DNA from: Methanomassiliicoccaceae archaeon
GTDB taxonomy: Archaea > Thermoplasmatota > Thermoplasmata > Methanomassiliicoccales > Methanomethylophilaceae
DNA length: 14,562 bases
Direction: 5' to 3'
NCBI GenBank assembly: GCA_009784745.1
Contig: WQXR01000030.1
Location: forward strand, 1-14,562
In this document: positions 1 through 7,685 of the stretch, one piece after another
Layout of the letters: each line of letters opens with the position of its first letter
Numbering within the stretch: position 1 is the stretch's first letter
Notes under the pieces: model-generated
Database searches by the model: none
What the model saw: only the letters and a program-made list of their open reading frames with translations
Told to the model about the DNA's origin: nothing
Position numbers and translations under genes: made by a program

Positions 1-1532
1 GCGAGAACGCTTTTCGTCTGTATAGATTGCCTGTTCCGAAGAAGGGTGTTGTCACCGGCATACTGGGGCCGAACGGTATCGGTAAGACGACGGCAATAAA
101 GATGCTCTCCGGCATTGAGGTCCCGAATTTAGGAAATTACAGTGAACCTCCTTCCAAGGACGAAGTTTTACAGCATTTTGCAGGTACGGAACTGCATGAT
201 TATCTTTCGTCCGTTTACAAAGGTAACGTCAGAACGGCAACGAAGCCGCAATACGTTGACAAGATACCGTTAACGGCAAAAGGCGTTGTCCGAGATCTTT
301 TATCAAAGGTCCAAGAGCGCATGAACGTTAATGAAGCGGCAGAGATGTTCGAACTCATTGATGTTCTTGACCGTGAATTGGATAAACTTTCGGGCGGAGA
401 ATTGCAGAGGGTCGCGATGGCCGCGACCCTTATGAAGGATGCCGATGTTTACTTCTTCGATGAACCGTCATCCTATCTGGACATTTACCAGAGAGTAAGA
501 ATGGCGAGACATATCAAATCGTTAAGCGAAGAGAAACAGGTCGTTGTGATCGAGCACGATCTGGCGATATTGGATTTTCTTGCGGATAATGTGAACGTTG
601 TCTACGGCGCCGAAGGTGCATACGGTGTCTTCACATTGCCGAGACAAGTGAGAACGGCAATAAACGTCTATTTGGACGGCTATTTGCCGGAAGAGAACAT
701 ACGTTTCCGTGACAGACCTATCGAATTCGGTTCATCTCCGCCGAGGAGCGAATGGAATACGGACGATCTTCTCGGATACGATACATTAGAAAAGGATTTC
801 AAAGGGTTCGGACTGAAAGTTAACGGCGGAAGCATAAAAATAGGAGAGTCCGTCGGTATTGTCGGTCCCAATGCAACAGGTAAAACGACATTCGTAAAAA
901 TGCTTGCTGGCACAATAGAACCCGATAACGGTAAGATCGATACGAGAATGAAAGTTTCGTACAAGCCGCAATACATCACCGGCGATTTTGAAGGCACCGT
1001 TAAGGATCTTCTTCATTCGGTCGCTTTTGATACTGTTCAGTCGGGATTCTTCCAAGGCGAGGTCATAACGCCATTGGGAATAAAGCATCTGATGGAAAAG
1101 ACCGTCAGCACGTTATCCGGAGGAGAATTACAGAGGGTTGCGATAACCCTCTGCTTAGCAAGGGAAGCGGATATCTACCTGTTCGACGAACCGTCAGCGT
1201 ATCTTGACTCCAACCAAAGGATGAACGCTGCACGAACGATCAGAAGGATGATGGAGAAGAACGGAAAGAGCGGGATGATAGTTGATCACGATATTTACTT
1301 CTTGGACATGGTATCGGATTCGATGATGGTGTTCAGCGGCGTTCCCGGGCACAGCGGTATCGGCAACGGCCCGTATCCTATGAGAGAGGGAATGAACAAA
1401 TTCCTGAAAGCCGTCGATATAACGTTCAGGCGTGACGCCGATACGAAGAGACCGAGGATAAACAAACCCAATTCACGATTGGACAGAGAACAGAAATCCG
1501 TCGGCGAATATTATTACACGACCGAGAACTGA
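1..1532 (+). CDS. rli1: ABCE1/Rli1 ribosome-recycling ATPase, 5'-truncated by the window edge
   Basis: Soluble twin-ATPase ABC protein that splits ribosomal subunits after termination together with release factor aRF1, and links recycling to initiation. The reading frame is open from base 3 to the left edge, so the TTG at 27 is not the start; the N-terminal Fe-S cluster domain typical of the family lies outside the window. Visible here are two nucleotide-binding domains. The first has Walker A GPNGIGKTT (about 66-92), signature LSGGELQR (about 388-411), Walker B ending FFDEPSSYLD and a switch histidine in VIEHD. The second has GPNATGKTT (about 864-890), a second LSGGELQR (about 1114-1137), LFDEPSAYLD and IVDHD. 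Two identical signature motifs and the absence of membrane segments distinguish it from transporter ATPases. It converges on the next gene with a 17-nt gap. The identification is secure and marks the window as archaeal. Confidence 0.96.
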   Translation, partial: ENAFRLYRLPVPKKGVVTGILGPNGIGKTTAIKMLSGIEVPNLGNYSEPPSKDEVLQHFAGTELHDYLSSVYKGNVRTATKPQYVDKIPLTAKGVVRDLLSKVQERMNVNEAAEMFELIDVLDRELDKLSGGELQRVAMAATLMKDADVYFFDEPSSYLDIYQRVRMARHIKSLSEEKQVVVIEHDLAILDFLADNVNVVYGAEGAYGVFTLPRQVRTAINVYLDGYLPEENIRFRDRPIEFGSSPPRSEWNTDDLLGYDTLEKDFKGFGLKVNGGSIKIGESVGIVGPNATGKTTFVKMLAGTIEPDNGKIDTRMKVSYKPQYITGDFEGTVKDLLHSVAFDTVQSGFFQGEVITPLGIKHLMEKTVSTLSGGELQRVAITLCLAREADIYLFDEPSAYLDSNQRMNAARTIRRMMEKNGKSGMIVDHDIYFLDMVSDSMMVFSGVPGHSGIGNGPYPMREGMNKFLKAVDITFRRDADTKRPRINKPNSRLDREQKSVGEYYYTTEN

Positions 1533-1549
1533 TGTCCGCTGAAAAGATA

Positions 1550-2314
1550 TCATTCATCGTCAAGTTCAACATTTTCATCAAATTTTACGTTGGGGTTGAG
1601 ATATCTTCCGTGTTTCTTTGAATTGCCCAGTTGTATCGCTTCCGCCGGACAGCGATGAACGCACGCTAAACATCTTACGCACTTCTTCGCGTTCCATTGC
1701 GGTATTCCGTCATTCAATGATATCACATCGATCGGGCACACTTTCTCGCAAAGGCCGCATGAGGTGCACCTTTTCATCACCCAAAAGTTCGTGTTCCTGC
1801 CGTACTTGTATATCGGATACGATATCAGCGACAACGCTGACGAAGCGAATCCCCATTCCTTCAGATGACTTTCCTTTTCCAGAAGTTCCGGTATCCTGAG
1901 TATCATCTTATCCGCTTCTTTCAAAAGTTGTTCCTGTATGTTCTTGCTCGGAACGCGGTACATCGGCACGTAGTTATCAGGCATACGCACCTCGAAACTG
2001 TGCGTCACCCTTATCCCGTTCTTTGACAGAAGTTTTTTCAGGATGTTCGACGCGTTCGCTATAAAACCGCCGTATGTCATTACTGTGAACACCTTTTTTG
2101 CATCCGTTAATTTCAGTTTTGACACGAATTCGTATGCCAGTGTCGGCAATCCGGCGAAATATACCGGTAAGATGATACCAACGGTATCATCGGATATTTC
2201 GATAACATCACTCTTCAGCGCGTCCGGTATCGATATTACGGATTGAGATAACATCTCGCCGAGACGTTCCGCCGCATATCTGCTGTTGCCGGTTGCGCTG
2301 AAGTAGAATAACAT
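1550..2314 (-). CDS. EFR1-type flavodoxin/ferredoxin electron-transfer protein
   Basis: A 254-aa fusion of a flavodoxin-like domain and a bacterial-type ferredoxin domain. The N-terminus (FYFSATGNSRYAAERL, residues 3-18) is the FMN phosphate-binding loop pattern of EFRO1-like (EFR1) proteins. Residues 183-193 (CTSCGLCEKVC) and 212-222 (CVRCLACVHRC) are two CX2CX2CX3C motifs, each continuing to a Cys-Pro, expected to hold two [4Fe-4S] clusters. Such proteins are inferred to shuttle electrons between FMN and Fe-S carriers in anaerobes; the physiological partner is unknown. The ATG at 2314 follows a GAGGGAAGAG stretch that could act as ribosome binding site. It is transcribed divergently from the PHP gene, with one TATA-like element lying between them. 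Nothing suggests truncation: both domains are complete. Confidence 0.88.
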   Translation of the reverse strand: MLFYFSATGNSRYAAERLGEMLSQSVISIPDALKSDVIEISDDTVGIILPVYFAGLPTLAYEFVSKLKLTDAKKVFTVMTYGGFIANASNILKKLLSKNGIRVTHSFEVRMPDNYVPMYRVPSKNIQEQLLKEADKMILRIPELLEKESHLKEWGFASSALSLISYPIYKYGRNTNFWVMKRCTSCGLCEKVCPIDVISLNDGIPQWNAKKCVRCLACVHRCPAEAIQLGNSKKHGRYLNPNVKFDENVELDDE

Positions 2315-2340
2315 TGTTCTCTTCCCTCATTATTGTGAAA

Positions 2341-2350
2341 GAAATATATA
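2341..2350. promoter_or_regulatory. TATA-like element between divergent EFR1 and PHP genes
   Basis: The AAATATATA core is the only strong TATA-like run in the 58-nt gap. Its centre is about 26 nt upstream of the ATG at 2373, so the PHP mRNA is probably leaderless. Read on the minus strand (TATATATTTC) it could also serve the EFR1 gene with a leader of only a few nucleotides. Confidence 0.5.
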
Positions 2351-2372
2351 GGCTTCATTCTTTCTGCGGAAT

Positions 2373-3305
2373 ATGAAGGCGGACCTGCACGTCCACACGA
2401 TGTTTTCCGGTGTCGGACGTCTCGGAAAGTTAAGATTCCCCGAATCCATCGACAGACCGGAGGATGTCGTCGATGCCGCCAGAGCGCACGGGATCGGCGT
2501 TATCTGTATCACGGATCACAACAGCATTGACGGTGCTCTTGTAGCGAAGGAATATGCGAAACAGTTCGATGATATTGACGTTGTTGTCGGCGAAGAGATA
2601 TCGACGAATGACGGTGAGATCGTCGGTCTTTGGCTTACTGAGTACATTCCGCCGAAACTGTCCGCTGAAGAAACGATAAAAAAGATAAGGGAGCAGAACG
2701 GCATAATAATCGCTCCGCACCCGTTCAGTTTCCATGTTCCGGCGCTGAATGACAAGATACTGGAACTGGATATCGACGGGATAGAGGTCATCAACGGCGG
2801 CCACATCGACAAATATTCCAACCGTATGGCAGCGGAGGTCTCGAAAAAATATCCGAAACGATGGGCGGAAGTGAGTTCAAGCGATGCTCATTCCGTTACC
2901 ACGATTGGTTATGTGTACACAGAATTTGACGGAAGGGATGAGAATGACCTCCGAACTGCGATAATTGAGAAAAGAACTGTTCCGCAGGGAATTCCGGTCC
3001 CCGTCGATAAAGCTGTATTCTGGAGCATAAGGGTCGTGCAGAAAGCAATGAGGATGATCGTAAGGTCGTTATTCGGTCTTTTAAGACCGGATCCGAACGA
3101 TCCCTTGGTCACATCCGTACTGAAAGTTCCCGTCTACAAAAGAATAGCCAGTGTATTCGGCGCAATGGTCTATCTTTTCCCGCCGGTACCGTTCATCGCA
3201 TCCGTTATAAGCAACAGATGGCTGAACCGCAGAGCAAATGTATTACTGGATCACATATCAGAATCGCTGGACAAGATAGGTTCGACCGACGGCATCATCC
3301 CGTGA
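2373..3305 (+). CDS. PHP-domain metal-dependent phosphoesterase
   Basis: A 310-aa protein whose first 220 residues form a PHP (polymerase and histidinol phosphatase) domain, a barrel-like fold that binds two or three divalent metals and hydrolyses phosphoesters. The usual ligand motifs are all present: DLHVHT (H6, H8), ITDHNS (D48, H49), GEEIS (E74/E75), PHPF (H116) and SSDAH (D171, H173). The substrate cannot be told from sequence; stand-alone PHP proteins include nucleoside phosphatases and RNA or DNA exonucleases. The last 90 residues are an extension with a hydrophobic stretch (FGAMVYLFPPVPFIASVI) that might touch the membrane. The ATG start sits about 26 nt below a TATA element, suggesting leaderless translation. 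Its last 11 nt overlap the end of the convergent gene. Confidence 0.9.
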   Translation: MKADLHVHTMFSGVGRLGKLRFPESIDRPEDVVDAARAHGIGVICITDHNSIDGALVAKEYAKQFDDIDVVVGEEISTNDGEIVGLWLTEYIPPKLSAEETIKKIREQNGIIIAPHPFSFHVPALNDKILELDIDGIEVINGGHIDKYSNRMAAEVSKKYPKRWAEVSSSDAHSVTTIGYVYTEFDGRDENDLRTAIIEKRTVPQGIPVPVDKAVFWSIRVVQKAMRMIVRSLFGLLRPDPNDPLVTSVLKVPVYKRIASVFGAMVYLFPPVPFIASVISNRWLNRRANVLLDHISESLDKIGSTDGIIP

Positions 3306-3621
3306 GATCGATACTGTTCTCCTTCACTCTTTTCACAAGCGATTGCGATAACATTCCCGCTTCCAGCCATGCGGCGTCAAGTACCGCGATCGGTGATAAA
3401 CAAGGCGGGGACATGTCTCCGCGTATCTCCCTTTTGTTCAGTCTCGAATTATCCATGTCCGTTATGTCTTCCATTGTCACATATCTCAAATTCTTTCCGA
3501 AAAGATCGACCTTCGGACAATCTGATTCTATGATCACGTCAAAGTTACCTTCAGCGTTCATCGTTACGGTCACTTTATGCGTTTTGCCGCACGTCCTCAT
3601 GTTCGCAGTGACAGATGCCAT
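3295..3621 (-). CDS. Small conserved Cys-containing protein, DUF6951-like, unknown function
   Basis: A 108-aa soluble protein with no membrane segment. It has three cysteines in separate short motifs: RTCGK (C11), SDCPK (C35) and SPPCLSP (C74), the last followed by an Ala/Glu-rich helix. The layout (beta-rich N-terminus, S-x-C, then P-x-C before a final helix) recalls short archaeal/clostridial proteins annotated as DUF6951; that match is from memory and is tentative. It is the second gene of a unit with the prolyl isomerase: the isomerase TGA is 4 nt before this ATG and the Shine-Dalgarno GAGGTGAT overlaps that stop, which points to translational coupling. It overlaps the end of the convergent PHP gene by 11 nt. 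Metal or Fe-S binding by the cysteines is possible but unproven. Confidence 0.72.
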   Translation of the reverse strand: MASVTANMRTCGKTHKVTVTMNAEGNFDVIIESDCPKVDLFGKNLRYVTMEDITDMDNSRLNKREIRGDMSPPCLSPIAVLDAAWLEAGMLSQSLVKRVKENSIDLTG

Positions 3622-3625
3622 ATCA

Positions 3626-3907
3626 TCACCTCAGATCTTTTATCAGGATCAGATGCCATCCGAATTCCGTTCTTACGGGGCCTACGACCTCTCCTTTCTT
3701 ACCGGAAAAGGCTGCCTTCTCAAATTCTTTTACCATCTGGTCGCGTCCGAACCATCCCAGTTCTCCGCCTTTCTTTCCCGACGGACACGATGAATATTTT
3801 TTTGCGATATCTGCGAATGATTCTCCGCCGTGTATCCTTTCCTTAAGTTCTGACGCCTTTTTTTCCGTTTCCACCAAGATGTGGGCTGCGCTGACCTGTT
3901 TTGTCAT
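3626..3907 (-). CDS. Parvulin-type peptidyl-prolyl cis-trans isomerase, single domain
   Basis: A 93-aa stand-alone parvulin (rotamase) that catalyses cis-trans isomerisation of peptidyl-prolyl bonds, probably as a cytosolic folding helper. Family landmarks are the first strand VSAAHILVET, the helix ERIHGGESFADIAKKYSSCPSG, the GGELGWFGRDQMVKEFEKAAF core and the terminal strand TEFGWHLI, where the final His belongs to the active-site pair. The frame stays open upstream to an ATG at 3973, but the start MTKQVSAAHIL at 3907 gives the usual archaeal parvulin length. It also lies about 26 nt below a TATATC element (3930-3937), so translation is probably leaderless. It is followed after 4 nt by the Cys-containing small gene. 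Confidence 0.93.
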   Translation of the reverse strand: MTKQVSAAHILVETEKKASELKERIHGGESFADIAKKYSSCPSGKKGGELGWFGRDQMVKEFEKAAFSGKKGEVVGPVRTEFGWHLILIKDLR

Positions 3908-3929
3908 GTGACGTGTATCAGCAACAGCC

Positions 3930-3937
3930 GATATAAC
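3930..3937 (-). promoter_or_regulatory. TATA-like box of the parvulin gene
   Basis: Read on the minus strand, TTATAT is centred about 26 nt before the ATG at 3907. This supports the shorter start of the isomerase and a leaderless mRNA. Confidence 0.45.
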
Positions 3938-3981
3938 AGTTATCGCGAAAATCAAATTAAATCTTATGTGCATATGCTTGC

Positions 3982-4332
3982 ATGGAATTCGGCGATGATG
4001 AGATGTTCAAAATATCGGTCAGCGTTCCGCAGGAATATCTGGAAAGGATGATGGATGCTGTTGATGGTATCATAGATCCCGTTTACCCGGGATACAGAAG
4101 AACGTTCTCATATTTCCCTGTAAAAGGAACGTGGATACCGCTTGAAGGTTCATCTCCGTTCAAAGGTACCGTCGGAAGAACAGAAACGGCTGACGAGATG
4201 CAACTGGAGTTCATCGTCCGCGGAAAGGATCTGAAGGATGCTGTTAATGAAATTGTGAATATACATCCGTATGAGGAACCTGCGATCGACATCGTAAGGA
4301 TATATCCGTGGAAAGATGTCGTTCATGAATGA
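3982..4332 (+). CDS. NIF3/YqfO-like small domain protein
   Basis: A 116-aa protein matching the small alpha/beta, CutA-like domain found inserted in NIF3/YqfO proteins and also alone. Recognisable elements are the first strand FKISVSVPQEYLERMMDAV, the centre PVKGTWIPLEGSSPFKG, the strand MQLEFIVRG and the hallmark HPYEEPAIDIV near the C-terminus. The domain mediates oligomerisation or small-ligand/metal binding in relatives; no precise function can be claimed. Two starts are possible. ATG 3982 is about 23 nt below an ATTAAATCT TATA-like run, so leaderless. ATG 4003 begins MFKISVSVP, which fits the family N-terminus better, but lacks a convincing Shine-Dalgarno. It ends 2 nt from the convergent next gene. 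Confidence 0.83.
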   Translation: MEFGDDEMFKISVSVPQEYLERMMDAVDGIIDPVYPGYRRTFSYFPVKGTWIPLEGSSPFKGTVGRTETADEMQLEFIVRGKDLKDAVNEIVNIHPYEEPAIDIVRIYPWKDVVHE

Positions 4333-4334
4333 TC

Positions 4335-4910
4335 TTATTTTTTGTACGAGTATGTGTAAACACCGTCGAACGACCTTTGGAGGCGATGTATCTTTAAACT
4401 CTGCTTCCTGAACGCCAGATCCTCTTTTGTTATCAGATCCATATCAAAAAAGCGTTCCAGAAGAGCGAACGCCTCATCATAACCGGATTCTATGCCAACG
4501 ACGATGTCGATGTAACGGTTACGGCAGTTCAGTTTTTCCGGTAACGATCCGTTCCGTGATATTATTTTTTCAGATACCGACGGGAACAGTTTTAAATTCT
4601 CTTCGCACAGGAACTTGGCGTCATCATACCTTTTTACGCCTATGTACGCATCTATGAGCAATTCGTTCATATCAAATCTTTCCGTTCCGGATAATTCGTT
4701 ACGTGAACATTCTTCGCACATGAATACTGCAAAAGAAGGATTATCATCTTTCAGCGCCGCATCCGAAACGGAACGGAAGAACTGGAAAGATGATGAAAGG
4801 TCCGCGTTCTCCAGATATCTGTTCAATATTATCCTGTTACTTTCGGAAAGCGAAGGATACCATTTCTCCGACGGCGTTCCTTTCATTTTCACGGGAATGT
4901 CAAACTTCAT
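4335..4910 (-). CDS. Hypothetical helical protein with one TPR-like repeat
   Basis: A 191-aa protein I do not recognise. It is predicted mostly helical and soluble. Residues around ELLIDAYIGVKRYDDAKFLC followed by EENLKLFP have the size and spacing of a single tetratricopeptide-like helical pair, which would suggest a protein-protein contact role. A CX2C pair (MCEEC) sits just before it and two further cysteines are dispersed. The start chosen is ATG 4910 (MKFDIPVK), which has GAGGTG eight bases upstream; a GTG at 4928 would add six residues. It is the last gene of the minus-strand block, 41 nt after the DUF2284 stop, and a 10-codon ORF with its own strong Shine-Dalgarno overlaps its start. 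It ends in TAA. Confidence 0.65.
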   Translation of the reverse strand: MKFDIPVKMKGTPSEKWYPSLSESNRIILNRYLENADLSSSFQFFRSVSDAALKDDNPSFAVFMCEECSRNELSGTERFDMNELLIDAYIGVKRYDDAKFLCEENLKLFPSVSEKIISRNGSLPEKLNCRNRYIDIVVGIESGYDEAFALLERFFDMDLITKEDLAFRKQSLKIHRLQRSFDGVYTYSYKK

Positions 4911-4932
4911 TCGAACACACCTCGCCACTCAT
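4900..4932 (-). CDS. Possible 10-residue upstream ORF overlapping the next start
   Basis: The ATG at 4932 is preceded by AAAGGAG at good spacing (7 nt) and encodes MSGEVCSNEV before a TGA at 4902-4900. It overlaps the start of the larger gene (ATG 4910) in another frame. It could be a leader peptide that couples or limits translation of the downstream gene, or a chance ORF that borrows its Shine-Dalgarno. There is no product-level evidence. Confidence 0.25.
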   Translation of the reverse strand: MSGEVCSNEV

Positions 4933-4951
4933 GTTATTTCTCCTTTCTGGG

Positions 4952-5503
4952 TCAGTTGAAAAGTACCATCCCGAAATAGTACATCTCACCTTCCGGTGCG
5001 CCATATACGATATTATTTTTCTTCGTGAATCTGAAGATATCGATACAGTACGATTCTATCGGCGGTATCGAGATGTCCGGATGTCTGCATTTCTCGTTAT
5101 TCACGTAAGCGCATTCCTTGCAGTACACACATCCGCCGCCCGAAAGTATCAAATGATCTCCGACATCCTTCGGTATCATTTCCCTCACTTTGCGCACGCA
5201 TGCCTGATGTTTCGCTATCGTTCCCTCGACCAACGAATAATCATACCATTCTCCTATTTTGTATTCTGTTCTGAACACCAGGACCTTGGAATATCTTTTC
5301 ACTTCGTTCATACAGTATTCAGGTTCGCCGACCGCGGGCGGACATGTCCAATTTTTATTGTATTTGCCGCACGCATTGTTAGCGCAGTACTGCCTTACCA
5401 TGTCTGAACATAATAACGGCGTTCTTACGAGATCGAATATTCCTGCGAATCGTATCTCTTCGTCTATCATTTTCTGAACGATATCATCCATCGGCATTTT
5501 CAT
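4952..5503 (-). CDS. DUF2284 predicted metal-binding protein
   Basis: A 183-aa cysteine-rich soluble protein of the DUF2284 family. Two Cys groups are visible (numbering from ATG 5503). An N-terminal set (C32, C40, C45, C54) ends in the family motif WTCPPAVG. A C-terminal CX2CX2CX7C (C125, C128, C131, C139: CVYCKECAYVNNEKC) is followed by RHPD and the conserved ESYCIDIF. The second group resembles a [4Fe-4S] or zinc site; the biochemical function of the family is unknown. ATG 5503 is preferred because GGAG lies just upstream. An ATG at 5521 has no Shine-Dalgarno, and ATGs at 5497 or 5491 are also possible. It overlaps the 3' end of the CDF transporter gene, so the two are probably cotranscribed and translationally coupled. 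Confidence 0.85.
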   Translation of the reverse strand: MKMPMDDIVQKMIDEEIRFAGIFDLVRTPLLCSDMVRQYCANNACGKYNKNWTCPPAVGEPEYCMNEVKRYSKVLVFRTEYKIGEWYDYSLVEGTIAKHQACVRKVREMIPKDVGDHLILSGGGCVYCKECAYVNNEKCRHPDISIPPIESYCIDIFRFTKKNNIVYGAPEGEMYYFGMVLFN

Positions 5504-6509
5504 TCTCTCCGTGCTGCGCATCGCGCGACAAGTTGTTAATATTCCATTCCACTATTTTAACGAACTCCTCTCTGCGTTCGTTACAATCGCATTTGCATGA
5601 ACGGCAGGAGAATTCTTGGCACGGGTCGCATGACACCGATAATTCGGCGGAACTTCCGTACCTTTCTCCTATGAGCGATATTATTGCGCATATCTCTTTT
5701 CTTTGTTCCCTTACGGTCATATACCAAGGCATCGTGACATGCATATCGATGTGTATGGTCGGACCGTATTTCGCTATCCTCAGATTATGGATATCGATCC
5801 ACTCGTCATGTCTGTTCTCGCTTAACGTTTCGACGATACGTTCCAAAAGTTCTGTGTCTACTTTGTCCATTATCCCGCCCACGGACCTTTTGACGACGGA
5901 TATTCCCGTTATCAGTATTATCGAACCGAACAGTAATGCTATGGCGCCGTCTATCCACATCATCTTGTGGCCGAACATTGCAAGCACGTACAGTACGGTA
6001 AGTCCGAGTATTATGCCGAATGATGAATATGCATCCGATTGGAGATGTTTTCCGCTTGCGACAAGTGCTTGGGACATGTTCTTCTTTCCTTTTCTTATCG
6101 CGAAAGAGCCGAACGCGTAGTTCGCGACTGCTGTCGCAATGATAAGCAGCATTCCTATCTCGATGTGCGGCAGATCTTCCGGCGGTGATATCACACTGCG
6201 TACCGCTTCTATCAATATGATCACGCCGGCGATGGATATCATTGCTCCTTCGACCGTTGCGGAAATGAATTCGGCACGTCCGTGACCGTACGGATGGTCA
6301 AAATCCCGTGGCTTTGTTGAAAGATATAACGCATATAATCCGATAATTCCGGCGCTCACGTTCGTTATGCTTTCCAACGCATCAGTGAATATTGCAACGG
6401 AACCCGTAAGAAGCCAAGCCGCGAACTTTGTAATAAGTATGATGCCGCTCAGCGCAACGACATATTTCTGTATCCTGTAATTCTCCAAGGCCGCAGGAGA
6501 TATGTCCAT
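5484..6509 (-). CDS. Cation diffusion facilitator (CDF) transporter with Cys-rich tail
   Basis: A 341-aa inner-membrane transporter of the CDF family, which exports Zn, Fe, Mn, Co or Ni by proton antiport. About six hydrophobic helices fill residues 15-205, followed by a cytosolic domain ending near residue 295. Family marks are FTDALES in TM2 (D43 as metal ligand, with the DALES variant instead of DxxxD), HPYGHGR after TM2, and HLQSD in TM5 (H155, D159). Residues 294-309 form CX2CX4CX2CXCXC, a metallothionein-like cluster beyond the normal cytosolic domain, then a charged tail. The start at 6509 (MDISPAALENY) is set by a TATA box 26 nt upstream; a longer TTG start would lie inside that box. 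It ends overlapping DUF2284. The transported metal cannot be deduced. Confidence 0.94.
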   Translation of the reverse strand: MDISPAALENYRIQKYVVALSGIILITKFAAWLLTGSVAIFTDALESITNVSAGIIGLYALYLSTKPRDFDHPYGHGRAEFISATVEGAMISIAGVIILIEAVRSVISPPEDLPHIEIGMLLIIATAVANYAFGSFAIRKGKKNMSQALVASGKHLQSDAYSSFGIILGLTVLYVLAMFGHKMMWIDGAIALLFGSIILITGISVVKRSVGGIMDKVDTELLERIVETLSENRHDEWIDIHNLRIAKYGPTIHIDMHVTMPWYMTVREQRKEICAIISLIGERYGSSAELSVSCDPCQEFSCRSCKCDCNERREEFVKIVEWNINNLSRDAQHGENENADG

Positions 6510-6530
6510 ATATGACGCCAGTACAACCAA

Positions 6531-6539
6531 AATATAAAA
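6531..6539 (-). promoter_or_regulatory. TATA box of the CDF transporter gene
   Basis: TTTATATT on the minus strand is centred about 26 nt upstream of ATG 6509. The CDF gene thus appears to have its own leaderless promoter in the 38-nt gap after the radical SAM gene, although read-through from upstream remains possible. Confidence 0.55.
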
Positions 6540-6547
6540 GGAATCTC

Positions 6548-7681
6548 TTACGGTTCAGCAGGATCCACCAATCTTCCTATTACGGCGTCACGTACGAATT
6601 TATTATAAACGGAAAGGTCTGGACGGTCAGCGAGGATCCGATTCATCGTTCCGAGGATGTGTGTGAATACTTTCCTGAATATTGTGCACGATGTTCCGCC
6701 GTTATTACTCATTGAACCTTCCGATAACGCGTCCACGGAACATCCTCCGTTGCAATATGAGAATAACTTGCACTCCGTCGCACATTTTTCCCTTCTCTCG
6801 ATGGATGAGGACAGCATCCTGAACATCGCGTCCGTTCCGAATGCATTAGATAATCTTTCTATCTCCGATATGTTGCATAATCTTAACTCAGGAGGACAGC
6901 CTTTTGCGCACGGGTACAGATCACCGTTCGGATATACGCATATCCATTTCGTTAAGCATGATGATCTTGAACAATCTGCCGGCGTTTCATTGCCTAATGC
7001 AGAAAGAACGTAATTCATGAATGGCATCAGAGGCATTTCCGCATCCGTATCGTATAACCATCTTTCAAACGCATCTATGCTTGCTTTTGCGTATCCGTCT
7101 GCGTCAGGTATCATATCCGATGATGCACCTCCCAGTTCAATGACGGGAGAGAACGACAACGCCATACCGTTCCCGATGAAGCGGTCGTACATTTTTATCA
7201 TGTCATCAGTACTTTCTTTGCATATCGTTGCGCACACCGTGAATTTGTGGCCGTTCTTTTTCATCATTTTTATGTTTTCGTTAACATCATCCGTCCTTTC
7301 TCTCAGAACGTTGTTGCAATGACCTTCGAACGATATTCCGACGTTCACTTTCTTTTCCCTGCAGAATTCCGCGAATTTTTTGTTCAATATCGTCCCGTTC
7401 GTCTGTATCGTATTGCTTACACGGTGCGAATCCTTTCCGAAATACTTTTCCTGCAAAGATATCGCATTCTTGTAAAAACTGAGCGGAAGCAGGAGCGGTT
7501 CTCCGCCGTGCCATATGAACCATGCCGTTTCATACTCTTCCGATGCAGAACGTATCACTTTTTCTAATGTTTCTTTAGAAATTGCCGTATCGGATCTTTC
7601 GCTCAACGGATGGTAACAATGTTTACAATCGATGTTACAGGAAAGCGTCGGTTTGATCGCTATCGTTATTATCTTTGTCAT
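6548..7681 (-). CDS. Radical SAM/SPASM enzyme, probable peptide maturase
   Basis: A 377-aa radical S-adenosylmethionine enzyme. The catalytic cluster motif CX3CX2C is C15, C19 and C22 (LSCNIDCKHCYHP). WHGGEPLL (57-64) is the SAM-binding GGE motif and TIQTNGT (91-97) the next strand of the partial TIM barrel. The C-terminal third carries a SPASM domain for auxiliary [4Fe-4S] clusters: C242, C248 and C258 (CVYPNGDLYPC), C269, then C300, C304, C310, C314 (YCNGGC) and C332. This layout is shared by anaerobic sulfatase maturases and RiPP-modifying enzymes such as those making thioether or C-C crosslinks. The gene starts 4 nt after a Cys-rich small peptide gene and no sulfatase is nearby, so peptide maturation is the better inference. 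The reaction is unknown. No N-terminal RRE (leader-binding) domain is evident. Confidence 0.92.
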   Translation of the reverse strand: MTKIITIAIKPTLSCNIDCKHCYHPLSERSDTAISKETLEKVIRSASEEYETAWFIWHGGEPLLLPLSFYKNAISLQEKYFGKDSHRVSNTIQTNGTILNKKFAEFCREKKVNVGISFEGHCNNVLRERTDDVNENIKMMKKNGHKFTVCATICKESTDDMIKMYDRFIGNGMALSFSPVIELGGASSDMIPDADGYAKASIDAFERWLYDTDAEMPLMPFMNYVLSALGNETPADCSRSSCLTKWICVYPNGDLYPCAKGCPPELRLCNISEIERLSNAFGTDAMFRMLSSSIERREKCATECKLFSYCNGGCSVDALSEGSMSNNGGTSCTIFRKVFTHILGTMNRILADRPDLSVYNKFVRDAVIGRLVDPAEP

Positions 7682-7685
7682 AGCA

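Noticed and set aside
3908..3973. Signal-peptide-like extension of the parvulin (ATG 3973)
   Set aside because: It overlaps the TATA-like box at 3930-3937 and makes the protein longer than single-domain archaeal parvulins. The hydrophobic look comes from AT-rich promoter DNA.
4790..6120. Long plus-strand open frames (4790-5407 and 5533-6120)
   Set aside because: They are antisense to the DUF2284 and CDF genes, which have clear family motifs. The plus-strand translations show no recognisable domains.
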